A stretch of 64,000 bases of DNA from Rosettibacter sp037481715 (GCA_037481715.1 JBBFLD010000001.1:620001-684000), one strand, 5' to 3'; counted from the first letter of the stretch, positions 28,201 to 36,522 are shown. The notes: generated by a model not told the origin, from the letters alone. Program-made: numbers and translations.

Positions 28201-28932
28201 AGAACCTGCAAGCCATATTTCTTTTCCATTAGGAATGGTAACTGTAATCTTTGGTTCAGGCAGAATATTGAAAGGTTTTTCACTTTCTGTTGAAGGTTTT
28301 CCATCTTTAGCATCTTTAATTCTAACTTTTGCTAAAGTTGATGGAGTATTTGGAATTGGTTCCCAGTAATAAATTCCTGTGTTCTTTTTGTCTGTAGCTA
28401 TATAATTCCAATGATTTCCATTATCAGTTGTATATTCAATTATTACAGAATCAATTCCTGTGCTGAACCATTTTATTTGTTTTGAAGAACCAGCTTCCCA
28501 TTCTTCTCCACCATTTGGTGATGTAATTTTTAAGCTTTCATTTGTACTTCGAATTATGCTGAATACATCATCACTTTCATCAGAAGTTGAGCCATCAACT
28601 GATGCAATTCTTATTTTGCATTGAGTTGAAATTGTGCTCGGAACAGGGAACCATGAATACACACCTAAGTTTTGCAAGCTGTCTGCTATTAAATTCCAGC
28701 TTAATCCATTATCGAATGAATATAAAATTTTAATAAGCGAGGTAGTTTTTCCGCTCCATTTAATATCAAAAGAACTACCTTCTACAATAGTTTCGCCACC
28801 ATTAGGGGATAATAATTTTAATTGTGTTGAAATTCCTTCGCCTCCAGTGCCTGTAATATCACTTTCTTCTTTTAATTTGCATGAAGAAAGCAATAAAATA
28901 ACTGATGCAAGTATTAATAATGTTTTTTTCAT
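25246..28932 (-). CDS. lipoprotein built of twelve Ig-like PNGGE repeats
   Basis: A 1228-residue outer-surface or periplasmic lipoprotein. The signal peptide ends in a lipobox, LLSSC, with Cys18 as the acylation site. The rest is twelve tandem units of roughly 90-110 residues, each opening with a variant of SPNGGE-W-AGSS--I-W and containing V-IEYTTNNG--W and C-IRISDA-DG--SDESD. This is the pattern of the Kre9/KNH-like (Ser-Thr-rich anchored) Ig-fold repeat seen in many bacterial surface proteins. Units 10-12 are more diverged (PYSGVELLSG; PNGGQYFYL). There is no T9SS sorting domain and no enzymatic domain, so a structural or adhesive role is likely but unproven. A GGGGGAG Shine-Dalgarno precedes the ATG. 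Confidence 0.85.
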   Translation of the reverse strand: MKKTLLILASVILLLSSCKLKEESDITGTGGEGISTQLKLLSPNGGETIVEGSSFDIKWSGKTTSLIKILYSFDNGLSWNLIADSLQNLGVYSWFPVPSTISTQCKIRIASVDGSTSDESDDVFSIIRSTNESLKITSPNGGEEWEAGSSKQIKWFSTGIDSVIIEYTTDNGNHWNYIATDKKNTGIYYWEPIPNTPSTLAKVRIKDAKDGKPSTESEKPFNILPEPKITVTIPNGKEIWLAGSSQKIEWISENVENVKIAYTTNNGYNWNTIIESYPSIGFYEWKEVPNVNSKLCKVRVYDAKDGEPWDVSDEPFEITNQISQSIKIISPNGGESWQAGTSQNITWSSVGITKVKIEYSSNNGLTWNEIINNLPNSGAYEWSVPNTLSTQCLVRISDAEDGDPVSQSEKVFKIIPKPEIKVLYPNGGESWTAGVLDTIRWQSIGVENVTIMFTANNGITWDKLVEKAPSNGKYAASFTSPSNQYKIRIFDYDRGSPIDESDGTFTVLPEPKITVLTPNGGEEWYAGSSDNIKWISTNIEYVKIEYTTNNGAVWNTIVDRTESDGVYSWNQIPNVSSLLCKIRISDADDGIPADVSDDVFTIINKGNQLIRVTSPNGGEKLTAGSSFNITWDAAGITNVKIEYTTNNGISWNTIVNSTPSTGFYNWAIVPSTASTNCKIRISDAQDGYPSDESDNFFSIEPEPRVKVLEPNGGESWNYGTPEEIRWESENIKNVKIEYTTDGGGSWTTIVNSISSIGSYIWNDIPNVNSNQCKIKISDAEDGVPYDLSDNNFQISNQVTQSIRIISPNGGERWQSGTSKNITWDSKGINNVDIDYTINNGLTWIPIAKSIPSSGSYEWNPIPTVNSTQCKVRVRDAADGEPSDESNATFTIQPSQSIEVIYPYSGVELLSGEKFKIQWRSTGIEYVKIEFNPYNSTDKSDWVVLVDSVSGTDEGNGIRSYEASFSVVSDNYVIRISDAVDGSPMDYTDGVFKVKPAPTINVIVPNGGEQWLATKANASTTDYQNYHPYEIKWNANNIQKVKIEWSTNGGGSWHTVPGAESTENDGIFIWAPGHKDLIRPDSSDNCKIRISSADPGVTAIDESDGYFSIHSSKKIRIEYPNGGQYFYLSADEMQNPKPSTHWPLLIKWTSYAISGNVNIYYSIQNGAEGTWKPIVTNYPSTGAYGWDFIFGTVKELLPSSLLRIKIVDSSDSKVWDINDNPINLNIIGN
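25249..28858 (-). repeat. twelve tandem ~300-base repeats inside the lipoprotein gene
   Basis: The coding sequence consists of twelve direct repeats with recognisable DNA similarity at the recurring PNGGE and ISDA-DG segments. The copies are diverged, so this is an old tandem expansion and not a recent unstable array. Confidence 0.7.
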
Positions 28933-29005
28933 TTCTCCCCCGGCAACAATTTATAGCCTTATGTTTGAAACAAATTTAATAAATAAACTTATTTTAATTA
29001 AGTAA

Positions 29006-29033
29006 AATCTTACATAAATTGTGCCTGTAAGCA
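29006..29033 (-). promoter_or_regulatory. possible promoter of the repeat lipoprotein
   Basis: Minus-strand TTGCTT (29028-29033), 16-base spacer, TAAGAT (29006-29011), about 70 bases before the lipoprotein ATG. The spacer is one base short of that in the other promoters here. The -35 shares only its first three bases with the TTGACA consensus. Confidence 0.35.
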
Positions 29034-29099
29034 AAAGTATTTTTTTATAATTCATAATCGAATGTTTAACTTAATTCTTTAATAATAAAATCGATACGA

Positions 29100-30002
29100 A
29101 TGAAATTCTCTTTCCCACTGCATAATATTTTTATAAAAAGAAGATTAATATCTTACATGTCAATTTTACTTTTTATTGTTTTTTCTTTCACGAACAAAAA
29201 AGTTCTTGCACAAACTTTTTTATATCAAAATGAAATTGGTTTATTTAATTCGGCTTATGCTTTCAGCATTAATCCTTCGGGATATATTTATGTTACAGAT
29301 GCAGCTGAAAATGAAATAATAAAGTTAGATACTCTCGGAAATACATTAAAAACATTTGGTGGATATGGATTCGACAATAATTCTTTTGACTTACCGATAG
29401 ACGTAACTGCTACAACATTAAATATCTATGTAGCAGATAAATTTAATGACCGTATTCAAATATTCGACAAAGACTTAAATTACATTTCTTCCCTATCAGC
29501 TAATTCAATTGATAATGACTCATATAAATTTCGTTATCCAACTGGGGCAGCAGTTTCAAGTCAAGGAGATATTTTTCTTATTGATTCCGACAATTCAAGA
29601 ATTCTAAAATTCACTTCAACAGGGAAATTTCTTGCTGAGATTGGAAGCAGAGAATTTGGGGACTTTGCATTACAGAATCCCAGAGCATTTACAATTATTG
29701 ATAATAAAATTTTAGTAATAGATAATAACTTCCTTCTTATTTATGATTTGTTCGGCAACAATATTTCCAAACTAAAATTTCAAGAAGAATTAATTAATAT
29801 TAATTCAACATTTTCTGGAATTACAATCTGCACTCAGAAAATGATTTATTTTTCTTTATCAATGAATAATTCTCAAATAAACGAATTCAAAAATTTTGAC
29901 CCTAAAATTAATGATACAATTGTAGACAGTTTCATATTCAATCAAAAATTATATTTACTTATGCCTAAAACAATTTTGATTTATAAAATCATATCTGAAT
30001 AA
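29100..30002 (+). CDS. NHL-repeat beta-propeller protein
   Basis: A 300-residue exported protein. An N-terminal hydrophobic segment (about 15-37, ending KKVLAQ) acts as a signal peptide; a shorter start at Met20 would give a more usual signal. The body has NHL-type propeller blades such as GYIYVTDAAENEIIKLDTLG, LNIYVADKFNDRIQIFD and GDIFLIDSDNSRILKFTSTG. Such propellers usually bind partners; no catalytic residues are evident. It leads a four-gene plus-strand set. No strong Shine-Dalgarno is visible before the ATG. Confidence 0.72.
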   Translation: MKFSFPLHNIFIKRRLISYMSILLFIVFSFTNKKVLAQTFLYQNEIGLFNSAYAFSINPSGYIYVTDAAENEIIKLDTLGNTLKTFGGYGFDNNSFDLPIDVTATTLNIYVADKFNDRIQIFDKDLNYISSLSANSIDNDSYKFRYPTGAAVSSQGDIFLIDSDNSRILKFTSTGKFLAEIGSREFGDFALQNPRAFTIIDNKILVIDNNFLLIYDLFGNNISKLKFQEELININSTFSGITICTQKMIYFSLSMNNSQINEFKNFDPKINDTIVDSFIFNQKLYLLMPKTILIYKIISE

Positions 30003-30005
30003 AAC

Positions 30006-30464
30006 TTGAAACTTAGGATCAAAATCTTCATCTTTATTTTAATTTCAATCTGGTATGCAGGAATTTTTTTTGAATGTCTTTCAAAACTTTATCCTAAATC
30101 AATTATCATTTTGCCATTCATTAAAAAAACTTACTCATTAGTTTGTCATCAAAATGTAGAAAAAATAATTGAACTTAACTGTGGGCATACATTTGTATGT
30201 TCAAGATGCGTGGGAATTTATTCTGGAATTTTGCTTTTATCGATTTTTAGTCTTTTCATTAAAAAAGAAATGAAGATAAATCTAAAATTACTTTCTTTAT
30301 CAACAATGCCATTAATGATTGATGTTTTTCTCACATCATTAAATATTTACACTTATTCAAAAACTCTTGCATTTTTTACAGGATTACTTTTTGGTTCAGT
30401 TCTATTTTCATATTTTTACAAAAGCTTGATAAATCTTTTTCATGAAATTCAATTAGATAAATGA
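30006..30464 (+). CDS. DUF2085-type membrane protein with cysteine motifs
   Basis: A 152-residue integral membrane protein with about four hydrophobic segments. Its signature is CHQ at 47-49, then CGHTFVCSRCVGIYSG at 59-74, matching the DUF2085 family. The clustered Cys and His could bind a metal or act in redox, but no function is known to me. The start is TTG at 30006, 3 bases after the preceding stop; no in-frame ATG lies before the conserved region. Its stop overlaps the next start (ATGA). Confidence 0.75.
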   Translation: MKLRIKIFIFILISIWYAGIFFECLSKLYPKSIIILPFIKKTYSLVCHQNVEKIIELNCGHTFVCSRCVGIYSGILLLSIFSLFIKKEMKINLKLLSLSTMPLMIDVFLTSLNIYTYSKTLAFFTGLLFGSVLFSYFYKSLINLFHEIQLDK

Positions 30465-30964
30465 AAAAATATATATCATCATTTGTTTGTGGTTTTGGTG
30501 CAGGAGTTTTGCAGGTTGTTCCTCTTGTCAAAAGTTTTTCATGCTGCTTAATTATTCCTGCAGCTTCTTTCATTGCAATTGTGCTTGATAGAAAAGCTAA
30601 CAAAGCCACTTCAAAAACTACAATGAAACATGCTTTAATGATTGGATTAATGACAGGCATTTATGCTGCATTATTTGGTTCTTTATTCGATATACTCATA
30701 ACTTTTATCACAAGGAATAATGATGTTGTTGCAATGTTTCCTGAGCTTCAAAAAATGATTAACAATTTTCCATTAAGCGAAGAAATTCGAAATGAAGTAA
30801 TTAATTTATTTCAGATTGTCCGCAACGATATAATTGAACATGGATTTTCATTTCTTTATACATTTTCAGTAATTATTAACAATTTTTTAGTTGATACAAT
30901 TTTCGGCATTGTCGGTGGTTTAATTGGTGCACAAATAATTAACAGCAAAATAAGTGAAGAGTAA
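30461..30964 (+). CDS. small polytopic membrane protein, function unknown
   Basis: A 167-residue protein with hydrophobic segments at about 5-22, 25-43, 56-80 and 130-160, separated by a charged central loop (FPELQKMINNFPLSEEIR). It looks somewhat like DUF4199-type proteins of Bacteroidota, but I cannot assign a family firmly. It overlaps the DUF2085 gene by 4 bases, so the two are probably translationally coupled and may work together. Confidence 0.6.
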   Translation: MKKYISSFVCGFGAGVLQVVPLVKSFSCCLIIPAASFIAIVLDRKANKATSKTTMKHALMIGLMTGIYAALFGSLFDILITFITRNNDVVAMFPELQKMINNFPLSEEIRNEVINLFQIVRNDIIEHGFSFLYTFSVIINNFLVDTIFGIVGGLIGAQIINSKISEE

Positions 30965-30966
30965 AA

Positions 30967-31266
30967 ATGATATCAGCATTAATTTTTGCAGCTCATCTAA
31001 TTTTTATAATAGTAATATTCACAAAAAAATGGCAGGAAGAATCTTTAAGTGCAGGTATAATAAATGTTGCATTAATCATAATACTTTTTTCAGTAGGCTG
31101 GTCAATTTCTACCACAATTGTAAAAATATTTTTTGACAGCAAAGGTTTTGGAATTTATTTTGATGCCGACACAATTTCTTTAACACTTCTTTCAATTGCT
31201 GAATTCTTTTTTTATCGTTTTTATTATCGAGAAGAAAAATCTACTGAAGACGATAAGGGAATGTAA
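30967..31266 (+). CDS. small membrane protein, function unknown
   Basis: A 99-residue protein with three hydrophobic segments (about 3-19, 29-50 and 68-84) and a charged C-terminal tail (YREEKSTEDDKG). It follows the preceding gene by 2 bases. Its 3' end runs 26 bases into the convergent tonB gene. No family recognised; its position and membrane character suggest it belongs with the three genes before it. Confidence 0.55.
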   Translation: MISALIFAAHLIFIIVIFTKKWQEESLSAGIINVALIIILFSVGWSISTTIVKIFFDSKGFGIYFDADTISLTLLSIAEFFFYRFYYREEKSTEDDKGM

Positions 31267-31918
31267 TAATAGCAGTTTGTTCTACCTGTTTTGCATTTGG
31301 AGGCAGAGGTTCAAATCTCCATTGTCGCAATGAATTAATTGCAGCCATTTCCAATCTTGCATCAGCCTTAATCAAAGGGAATATTTTTCCAACTGTTCCA
31401 TCAGGCAGAATTGTAAATTTAAGTTTAACATCAATTTCTTTAGAAACACCTTCGGGATATTCAGGCAAAGTATAGCTATAAATTTTTCGAATTCCTTTAC
31501 CGCCAAAATCAAGTTCAAAGCCAAAACCACCAATACCTTCACCTGCATCTTCTGTTCCTCTTGCTTTTTGCTGATTTGAATTCAATGGCTTAATCTTTTC
31601 TGTATTTAATTCTTTTTGATTTTTCTTATCAGTTTTTGCAATTAAATTTTCCTCGTCAAAAGTTTTTGCCTTAGGCAGTTCAACTTTTTGCTGGTCTTCT
31701 TTTTTGAGCATTTCCTGTTTTGGCTTTGGCTGCTGTGTTTCCATATCATTTCCTAAAGGGCCAATGCTTCCTGCACTCATTCCGCTTCCAAATCCAATTG
31801 TTACATAATCTTCTTCTTCAAGTCCTACAGATAAATTAATAAAAGCAAACACAATGATTATTATTGTATGAACAATCAATGAAATTAAATAAGAAATATT
31901 TCTTGGATTTTTTTTCAT
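31241..31918 (-). CDS. tonB: TonB-family energy transducer
   Basis: Couples the inner-membrane ExbB-ExbD motor to outer-membrane transporters. The 225-residue protein has one N-terminal transmembrane segment (about 9-28), a charged linker rich in Lys, Glu, Gln and Pro (about 60-125), and a C-terminal TonB domain (about 145-225; YPEGVSKEIDVKLKFTILPD, then LRQWRFEPLP). It follows exbD by 2 bases. Its 3' end overlaps a convergent gene by 26 bases, so there is no room for a separate terminator between them. Confidence 0.92.
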   Translation of the reverse strand: MKKNPRNISYLISLIVHTIIIIVFAFINLSVGLEEEDYVTIGFGSGMSAGSIGPLGNDMETQQPKPKQEMLKKEDQQKVELPKAKTFDEENLIAKTDKKNQKELNTEKIKPLNSNQQKARGTEDAGEGIGGFGFELDFGGKGIRKIYSYTLPEYPEGVSKEIDVKLKFTILPDGTVGKIFPLIKADARLEMAAINSLRQWRFEPLPPNAKQVEQTAIITFPYRLQ

Positions 31919-31920
31919 AG

Positions 31921-32325
31921 TTAAAAATTTTCTTTTTCTGTTTCGATTGTAAATCTATCTATTCCAATTCCTTTAGCAGCATCGATTACTTTAATTATTA
32001 AATCAATTTTAACGGATTTATCTGCACGAATAATCAAATTATTCTCGTTTGTTTTTTGTTTATTTAATTCAAGTTTGCCTGCAAGTTTATCAATTCCAAT
32101 TTCTTCATTGCCAAGAAATATTCTTCCTTGTTCTGTAATTGTAACAATCATTTTTGATGGAGCTGCTTGTTCATTGTTTTTTGCTCCTGGCAATTTTACT
32201 TTCACTCCAGTTTGAATTACAAATTGTGAAGTCAACAGGAAAAAAATCAAAAGAAGCATTACGATATCTGTAAGTGATGAATAAGCAAATATGCTTAATG
32301 GTTTATTTGTGGTTTCAAATTTCAT
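31921..32325 (-). CDS. exbD: ExbD/TolR-family motor protein
   Basis: A 134-residue inner-membrane protein with a single transmembrane helix (about 16-36) bearing the conserved proton-path Asp20 in SLTDIVMLLLIFFLL, followed by a periplasmic domain ending DRFTIET. It works with ExbB to convert proton motive force into movement. It sits between exbB (8-base gap) and tonB. Confidence 0.93.
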   Translation of the reverse strand: MKFETTNKPLSIFAYSSLTDIVMLLLIFFLLTSQFVIQTGVKVKLPGAKNNEQAAPSKMIVTITEQGRIFLGNEEIGIDKLAGKLELNKQKTNENNLIIRADKSVKIDLIIKVIDAAKGIGIDRFTIETEKENF

Positions 32326-32333
32326 TTTTTCTC

Positions 32334-32987
32334 CTATAAACTAATTTCTTCTTCGTCATCATATGCAGGTTGCTTTGATGTATCATCAAGCAAATCGATA
32401 ATATCATTTGTAATCAGTTCAATATCCATCACTAATTTATTAATTGCACTAACAAAATAATTATAAAACGCCAAAGCAGGAATTCCGACAATCAAACCAA
32501 ATGCAGTTGTAATTAATGCTTCCCAGATTCCGCCTGCTAAATCTGCAGGATTAGCAGAACCTTGAAGTTCTTGAATTTTCATAAATGCACCAATCATACC
32601 TGTAACTGTTCCTAAAAAGCCAAGCAATGGTGCAATACCGGAAATTGTAGCTAAAATTGAAAGACCTTTTTCAAGTTTTCCAATTTCCTGTCTGCCTGCA
32701 CTTTCAATTGCTTCAACAACTCTTTGATGACCAAATCTAAATTTCTTCAAACCTTTTCTTACAATATTTGAAACAGGAGTTCTTTCCTGCAAACAAAAAT
32801 TTATTGCTCCTTCAATATCTTTCTTTTTAAGCATTGCTCTAATTTTAACTAAGAATGCCGGAACATTAACTTTAGCTTTTCTTAATACTATAAACTTTTC
32901 AATAATTACTGCAAGAGCAATTATTGAACAAATAAGGATAAAATACATTATCCATCCACCTTTCATGAAAATAGAAAGTAAATCCAT
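32334..32987 (-). CDS. exbB: ExbB/TolQ/MotA-family proton channel protein
   Basis: A 217-residue inner-membrane protein with three transmembrane segments (about 12-32, 110-140 and 158-180). The family motif region is present: GLSILATISGIAPLLGFLGTVTGMIGAF, split here as ATISGIAPLLGFLGTV and TGMIGAF, then GIWEALITTAFGLIVGIPAL as GIWEALITTAFGL and IVGIPAL. It follows the HU-SPOR gene by 18 bases. ExbB rather than TolQ is chosen because tonB, not tolA/tolB/pal, lies downstream. Confidence 0.92.
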   Translation of the reverse strand: MDLLSIFMKGGWIMYFILICSIIALAVIIEKFIVLRKAKVNVPAFLVKIRAMLKKKDIEGAINFCLQERTPVSNIVRKGLKKFRFGHQRVVEAIESAGRQEIGKLEKGLSILATISGIAPLLGFLGTVTGMIGAFMKIQELQGSANPADLAGGIWEALITTAFGLIVGIPALAFYNYFVSAINKLVMDIELITNDIIDLLDDTSKQPAYDDEEEISL

Positions 32988-33005
32988 ATTAACCTTCCGT
33001 TTTTG

Positions 33006-34922
33006 TTAGAAATTATTTTTAGACGAAAATTCTTTTGCTTCATCAAGTGTTTTAAAAGAACCAATTCTTACTCGATACCAAATACCTCCTTTTTCAGGAA
33101 GATTTGCAATCAATACAAAAGCATCGTAGCCTTCTTTTCTTAATCTTTTTACTTCTTGCTCTGCTTTAATTTTATTTCGCCATGATGAAACTTGAACATT
33201 GTATGTCTTGCCATCAAAATAAATTGTCCTGTTTACACGCGTATCATTCAAAATGTTTCTGTATAAAGTTTCGTCTGAGGGTTTTATAATTGTTTCACCT
33301 GAAGATTTTGGAATTTCTTTTATTGGCTCTTCTATTTTTTGTTCAGATTTTTTTGTTGAAGGTAAAACAGGAACTCTTGGGAAATCACTTTCTTCTGGAA
33401 GAATAGTTTGTTCCTGCGGTAAAGTTGCAATTACCTGTTCACGATTTTGTGTTGTGTCAACTATTTGTCCTTCGCTAAGATTAGGATTCTTAGTTTCTAC
33501 TTTTTTATTCGGTAAAAGAAGATAAGCTATCAATCCTGTAATTACGACAAATGAAAAGAACAAAAGCAAAAAAGATTTACCAAAAAATTTATCTTCATTT
33601 TTATAACCATATTCCCGTGAAATATATTTTCTTTCATCATCATAAGTGTGAGTATTCGAATATTTTTTACTTTCGTGTTGATTTTCATCTGCTTCGACAA
33701 ACTCATACTTTTTTCTATTATATCGATTCTCAGAATAGATTAGTTCCTTTGTTGTCTCTTCAATTTCTTTTTTAATTGTCTTTTCTAATTCATCAAATAA
33801 TTTTGATGAAAGAGGTTTTGTAGTTTTTAAAATATCATCAACCTTCTCATTTCTATGATTTAATTCGTCTTCATAAAAATCATGGTTATCTCCCAATTCA
33901 TTTCTATAGTCAAAATCTGTGTTGTATGATTCTAGTTCTTCTCTTAATTCATCTCCCCAGTTCCATTCAATCTTTTCGGGAATTTTTTTCTTAAGACCGA
34001 GATAACTTTCTTCTTTTTTCTGTTCATAATCATCCTGCTCTGTTTCTAAATTTTTATCTTCTATATTTATTTCAGAACGAATCCATGAATCATCATCAAT
34101 ACTTTCTGGTTCATTATCTTTTCTATGTTTTCCAAGTTCAATTTCAATTTCTTTTTCTTCTTTCTCTTCTTCTTCGACTTTTAGTTCTTCGCTCTTTTCT
34201 GAATCCAATTTTTCTTCAGGAATGTAATCCTCGAGTAATTCTGTTGGTGTTAACTCAGAAGAACTAAGATTTTCATAATTAATTGTGTCATCAAATTTTT
34301 CTTCTTCGATTAGAGTTTTTGCAATATTATCTGCAATCAAATCTTCATTATCGACAGGAATATTTCTTTCAAATTCCAAATCTGATGTTAATTCAGATAA
34401 TTTTTGCTGAGCCGACTCATCTTTTTGTTCTTCTAAAATTTTATTGTATTCATCCATCAAATTAAAATTTGGCAGATGCTCTGCTTCGGAAAGTAATTCA
34501 TTAACTCTTTCTTCTATTGATTTTCTTAAAATTATATAAGAAGCTTCAGATTTGTCTTCTAATTTATCTGAAATTGGAATATAAGGTTTACCCACGCCAA
34601 TACTAAAAATATCTTCACTGCTATCATCTTCTTTAGATGTTAATTCAACTTTTTTTTGTTCAGGTAATTCAAGGCTCAAAAAAAGATGTTTTGGTTCTCC
34701 GCTAATTACTTCATCCAAAGTTGAAAAGATAATTTCAGAAGAAATTTCGTTGGTTTGTGTTTTTTTGAATTGGAAAAAACCTAAGCCTGGAATTTTTATT
34801 GTCAAATCAGGAGCTAATAAATCAGCGATTCTGGAAATTAAAATATCGTATGCTAATTCCTTTTCGGAAACAGAAACACCCAATACCTCTGCCACTCTTG
34901 TTTGCAAATCACTTTTTGTCAT
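33006..34922 (-). CDS. HU-domain, transmembrane and SPOR-domain protein
   Basis: A 638-residue single-pass membrane protein. I chose the ATG at 34922; a TTG at 34958 in frame would add 12 residues but lies inside the preceding gene. The N-terminus (about 1-75; SDLQTRVAEVLGVSV, then IKIPGLGFFQFKK) resembles the HU/IHF-like fold of the HU-CCDC81 family. A long acidic region (about 95-430) follows, then a transmembrane helix (about 447-470; LLLFFSFVVITGLIAYLLL). A Pro/Glu-rich stretch precedes a C-terminal SPOR domain (about 561-636; YNVQVSSWRNKIKAEQEV), which in other bacteria binds peptidoglycan at division sites. Topology puts the HU-like domain in the cytoplasm and SPOR in the periplasm. It lies between the barrel gene and exbB. 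Confidence 0.8.
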   Translation of the reverse strand: MTKSDLQTRVAEVLGVSVSEKELAYDILISRIADLLAPDLTIKIPGLGFFQFKKTQTNEISSEIIFSTLDEVISGEPKHLFLSLELPEQKKVELTSKEDDSSEDIFSIGVGKPYIPISDKLEDKSEASYIILRKSIEERVNELLSEAEHLPNFNLMDEYNKILEEQKDESAQQKLSELTSDLEFERNIPVDNEDLIADNIAKTLIEEEKFDDTINYENLSSSELTPTELLEDYIPEEKLDSEKSEELKVEEEEKEEKEIEIELGKHRKDNEPESIDDDSWIRSEINIEDKNLETEQDDYEQKKEESYLGLKKKIPEKIEWNWGDELREELESYNTDFDYRNELGDNHDFYEDELNHRNEKVDDILKTTKPLSSKLFDELEKTIKKEIEETTKELIYSENRYNRKKYEFVEADENQHESKKYSNTHTYDDERKYISREYGYKNEDKFFGKSFLLLFFSFVVITGLIAYLLLPNKKVETKNPNLSEGQIVDTTQNREQVIATLPQEQTILPEESDFPRVPVLPSTKKSEQKIEEPIKEIPKSSGETIIKPSDETLYRNILNDTRVNRTIYFDGKTYNVQVSSWRNKIKAEQEVKRLRKEGYDAFVLIANLPEKGGIWYRVRIGSFKTLDEAKEFSSKNNF

Positions 34923-34938
34923 CTTTTCTTTTTCAATG

Positions 34939-36522
34939 TTATTGCCAACGATATTCAATTCCCAAAATTATATCAAAAGGTTTTCCTTGATATCCATCGA
35001 ATACAAAATTACTTCTATTAAAAATATTATGAAAGTCTGCTCTTAATGTAAAGCTTTTAAATATTGCATATGTCATCCCTAATGATAAGTCATTATAGTC
35101 AGTCATCAATTTATTATTGTTAATATCTGCATAATAATCTTTGTAAAATTTGTATTTCATTTTTATTCCTAAACCAAAATAAAAATCATATCCATAAGAA
35201 ATATTCATTTGATAAACTGGATTGTAAGGAATGAAATTATCATTATCATCTTTAACTTGATTAATCATAAAACTAAAATCTAAATAACCATAATATTGAG
35301 ATTTCAATAAAACATTTGTTCCCACAGCATAAGATTTGACTTCTTCAGCTGCATAAACATTAAAAAAACCTTTTCTTATTCTGTCTTCAAAGTATGGATA
35401 ATTATTAATTTTTTTATAAGCACTCCACAACTTCAATGATAACAAATTTTCATAATCATATTTTAGAGACAAACTTAAGTCGAGAGGAATTTTCATAAAA
35501 ACATTGTCAACGGAATCATTTTTCATATAAATATTTTTATCAAGTAAATCAGAAATTGAATAAAATTCTGTGTGCGGAGTAAAATCAGTTTTGAATATCA
35601 ATCCTTCTGATAATTTCACTTCTGCAGATGCAAAGGGTGTTAAGAAATCATCATTGTTCTTTGAATAATTGATTCCAAAATTCAACACAACATTTTTTAG
35701 TGAATATAATTTTGAATAGGCTTGAAGTTCATAATAGCTATAATTATCAATGCTGCTTAAATTATTTTCAAGAAATTGTTTTTTGTATAAAGCTTTAGTG
35801 CCAAAAATTAATTTGGAAATTTTCGCTTCAAAATAACCTGAACCTGATAATAATTTTTCTTTAAGACCATTTTTAATGGTTAATAAATTTATCTGAAAAT
35901 TGAGTCCTGAATTAATCCATTTATTATAATTATTTGAAAAGGAAAAATTTCCGTTGGTTCTAAAATTTTCTCTTAAAGAATCTGGTGAATTTGAACCAAA
36001 AAATTTATAAGAATCTCTAAAATATTTTCCGTTTAATTTTATTTCGCTGCCTGGCAAAATATCAGATTTGGTGCTTACAAATAAATTGTTCTCAACATTT
36101 ACTCCAGAAGAATTGTAACCAGAATATGGTATATATTCTTTAAGATTTGAACCCCATACATCTGCATGAAGTAAATAATAATCAATAGATTTATTAAGAT
36201 GAAGTTCTCCAGCAGGATAAGTATATTTTCCTAAACCCACATAAAGATTTCCAAAAAAAGAATTATTTAAATCATCCACTGAAGGTATAATTGGTTTTGG
36301 AGCAGCAGAAATTAACAACGGCAACTCTTCAGGCGAGTAGCGTGGCATTAAAAAATCTTCTGAAATAATTCCAATTAAATCAGGTTTTCTCTTTTCAACG
36401 GTCTGTACATCAATTCGCTGCCTTCCAGTGATAACAAAATCTGGAAGTTCAACATTTTTTTGTTCCGTTTGTGCAAACAATGTAATGTGAAAAATAAAAA
36501 GTGTAATAAAAATTTTTTTCAT
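34939..36522 (-). CDS. outer-membrane TonB-dependent-receptor-like barrel without plug
   Basis: A 527-residue exported protein (signal peptide MKKIFITLFIFHITLFAQ). After a short periplasmic stretch with VELPDFVITGRQRIDV, which resembles a TonB box and plug start, it moves directly to many alternating beta strands and ends in FDIILGIEYRW, a barrel-type C-terminus. There is not enough sequence for a normal plug domain. It overlaps the TPR gene by 4 bases (ATGA). Its company with exbB, exbD and tonB suggests it uses or supports that motor; the ligand is unknown. Confidence 0.7.
   Translation of the reverse strand: MKKIFITLFIFHITLFAQTEQKNVELPDFVITGRQRIDVQTVEKRKPDLIGIISEDFLMPRYSPEELPLLISAAPKPIIPSVDDLNNSFFGNLYVGLGKYTYPAGELHLNKSIDYYLLHADVWGSNLKEYIPYSGYNSSGVNVENNLFVSTKSDILPGSEIKLNGKYFRDSYKFFGSNSPDSLRENFRTNGNFSFSNNYNKWINSGLNFQINLLTIKNGLKEKLLSGSGYFEAKISKLIFGTKALYKKQFLENNLSSIDNYSYYELQAYSKLYSLKNVVLNFGINYSKNNDDFLTPFASAEVKLSEGLIFKTDFTPHTEFYSISDLLDKNIYMKNDSVDNVFMKIPLDLSLSLKYDYENLLSLKLWSAYKKINNYPYFEDRIRKGFFNVYAAEEVKSYAVGTNVLLKSQYYGYLDFSFMINQVKDDNDNFIPYNPVYQMNISYGYDFYFGLGIKMKYKFYKDYYADINNNKLMTDYNDLSLGMTYAIFKSFTLRADFHNIFNRSNFVFDGYQGKPFDIILGIEYRWQ

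Noticed and set aside
25249..28858. Regular repeats that could suggest a CRISPR array
   Set aside because: The period is about 300 bases, copies are diverged and the frame is open throughout; they encode protein domains.
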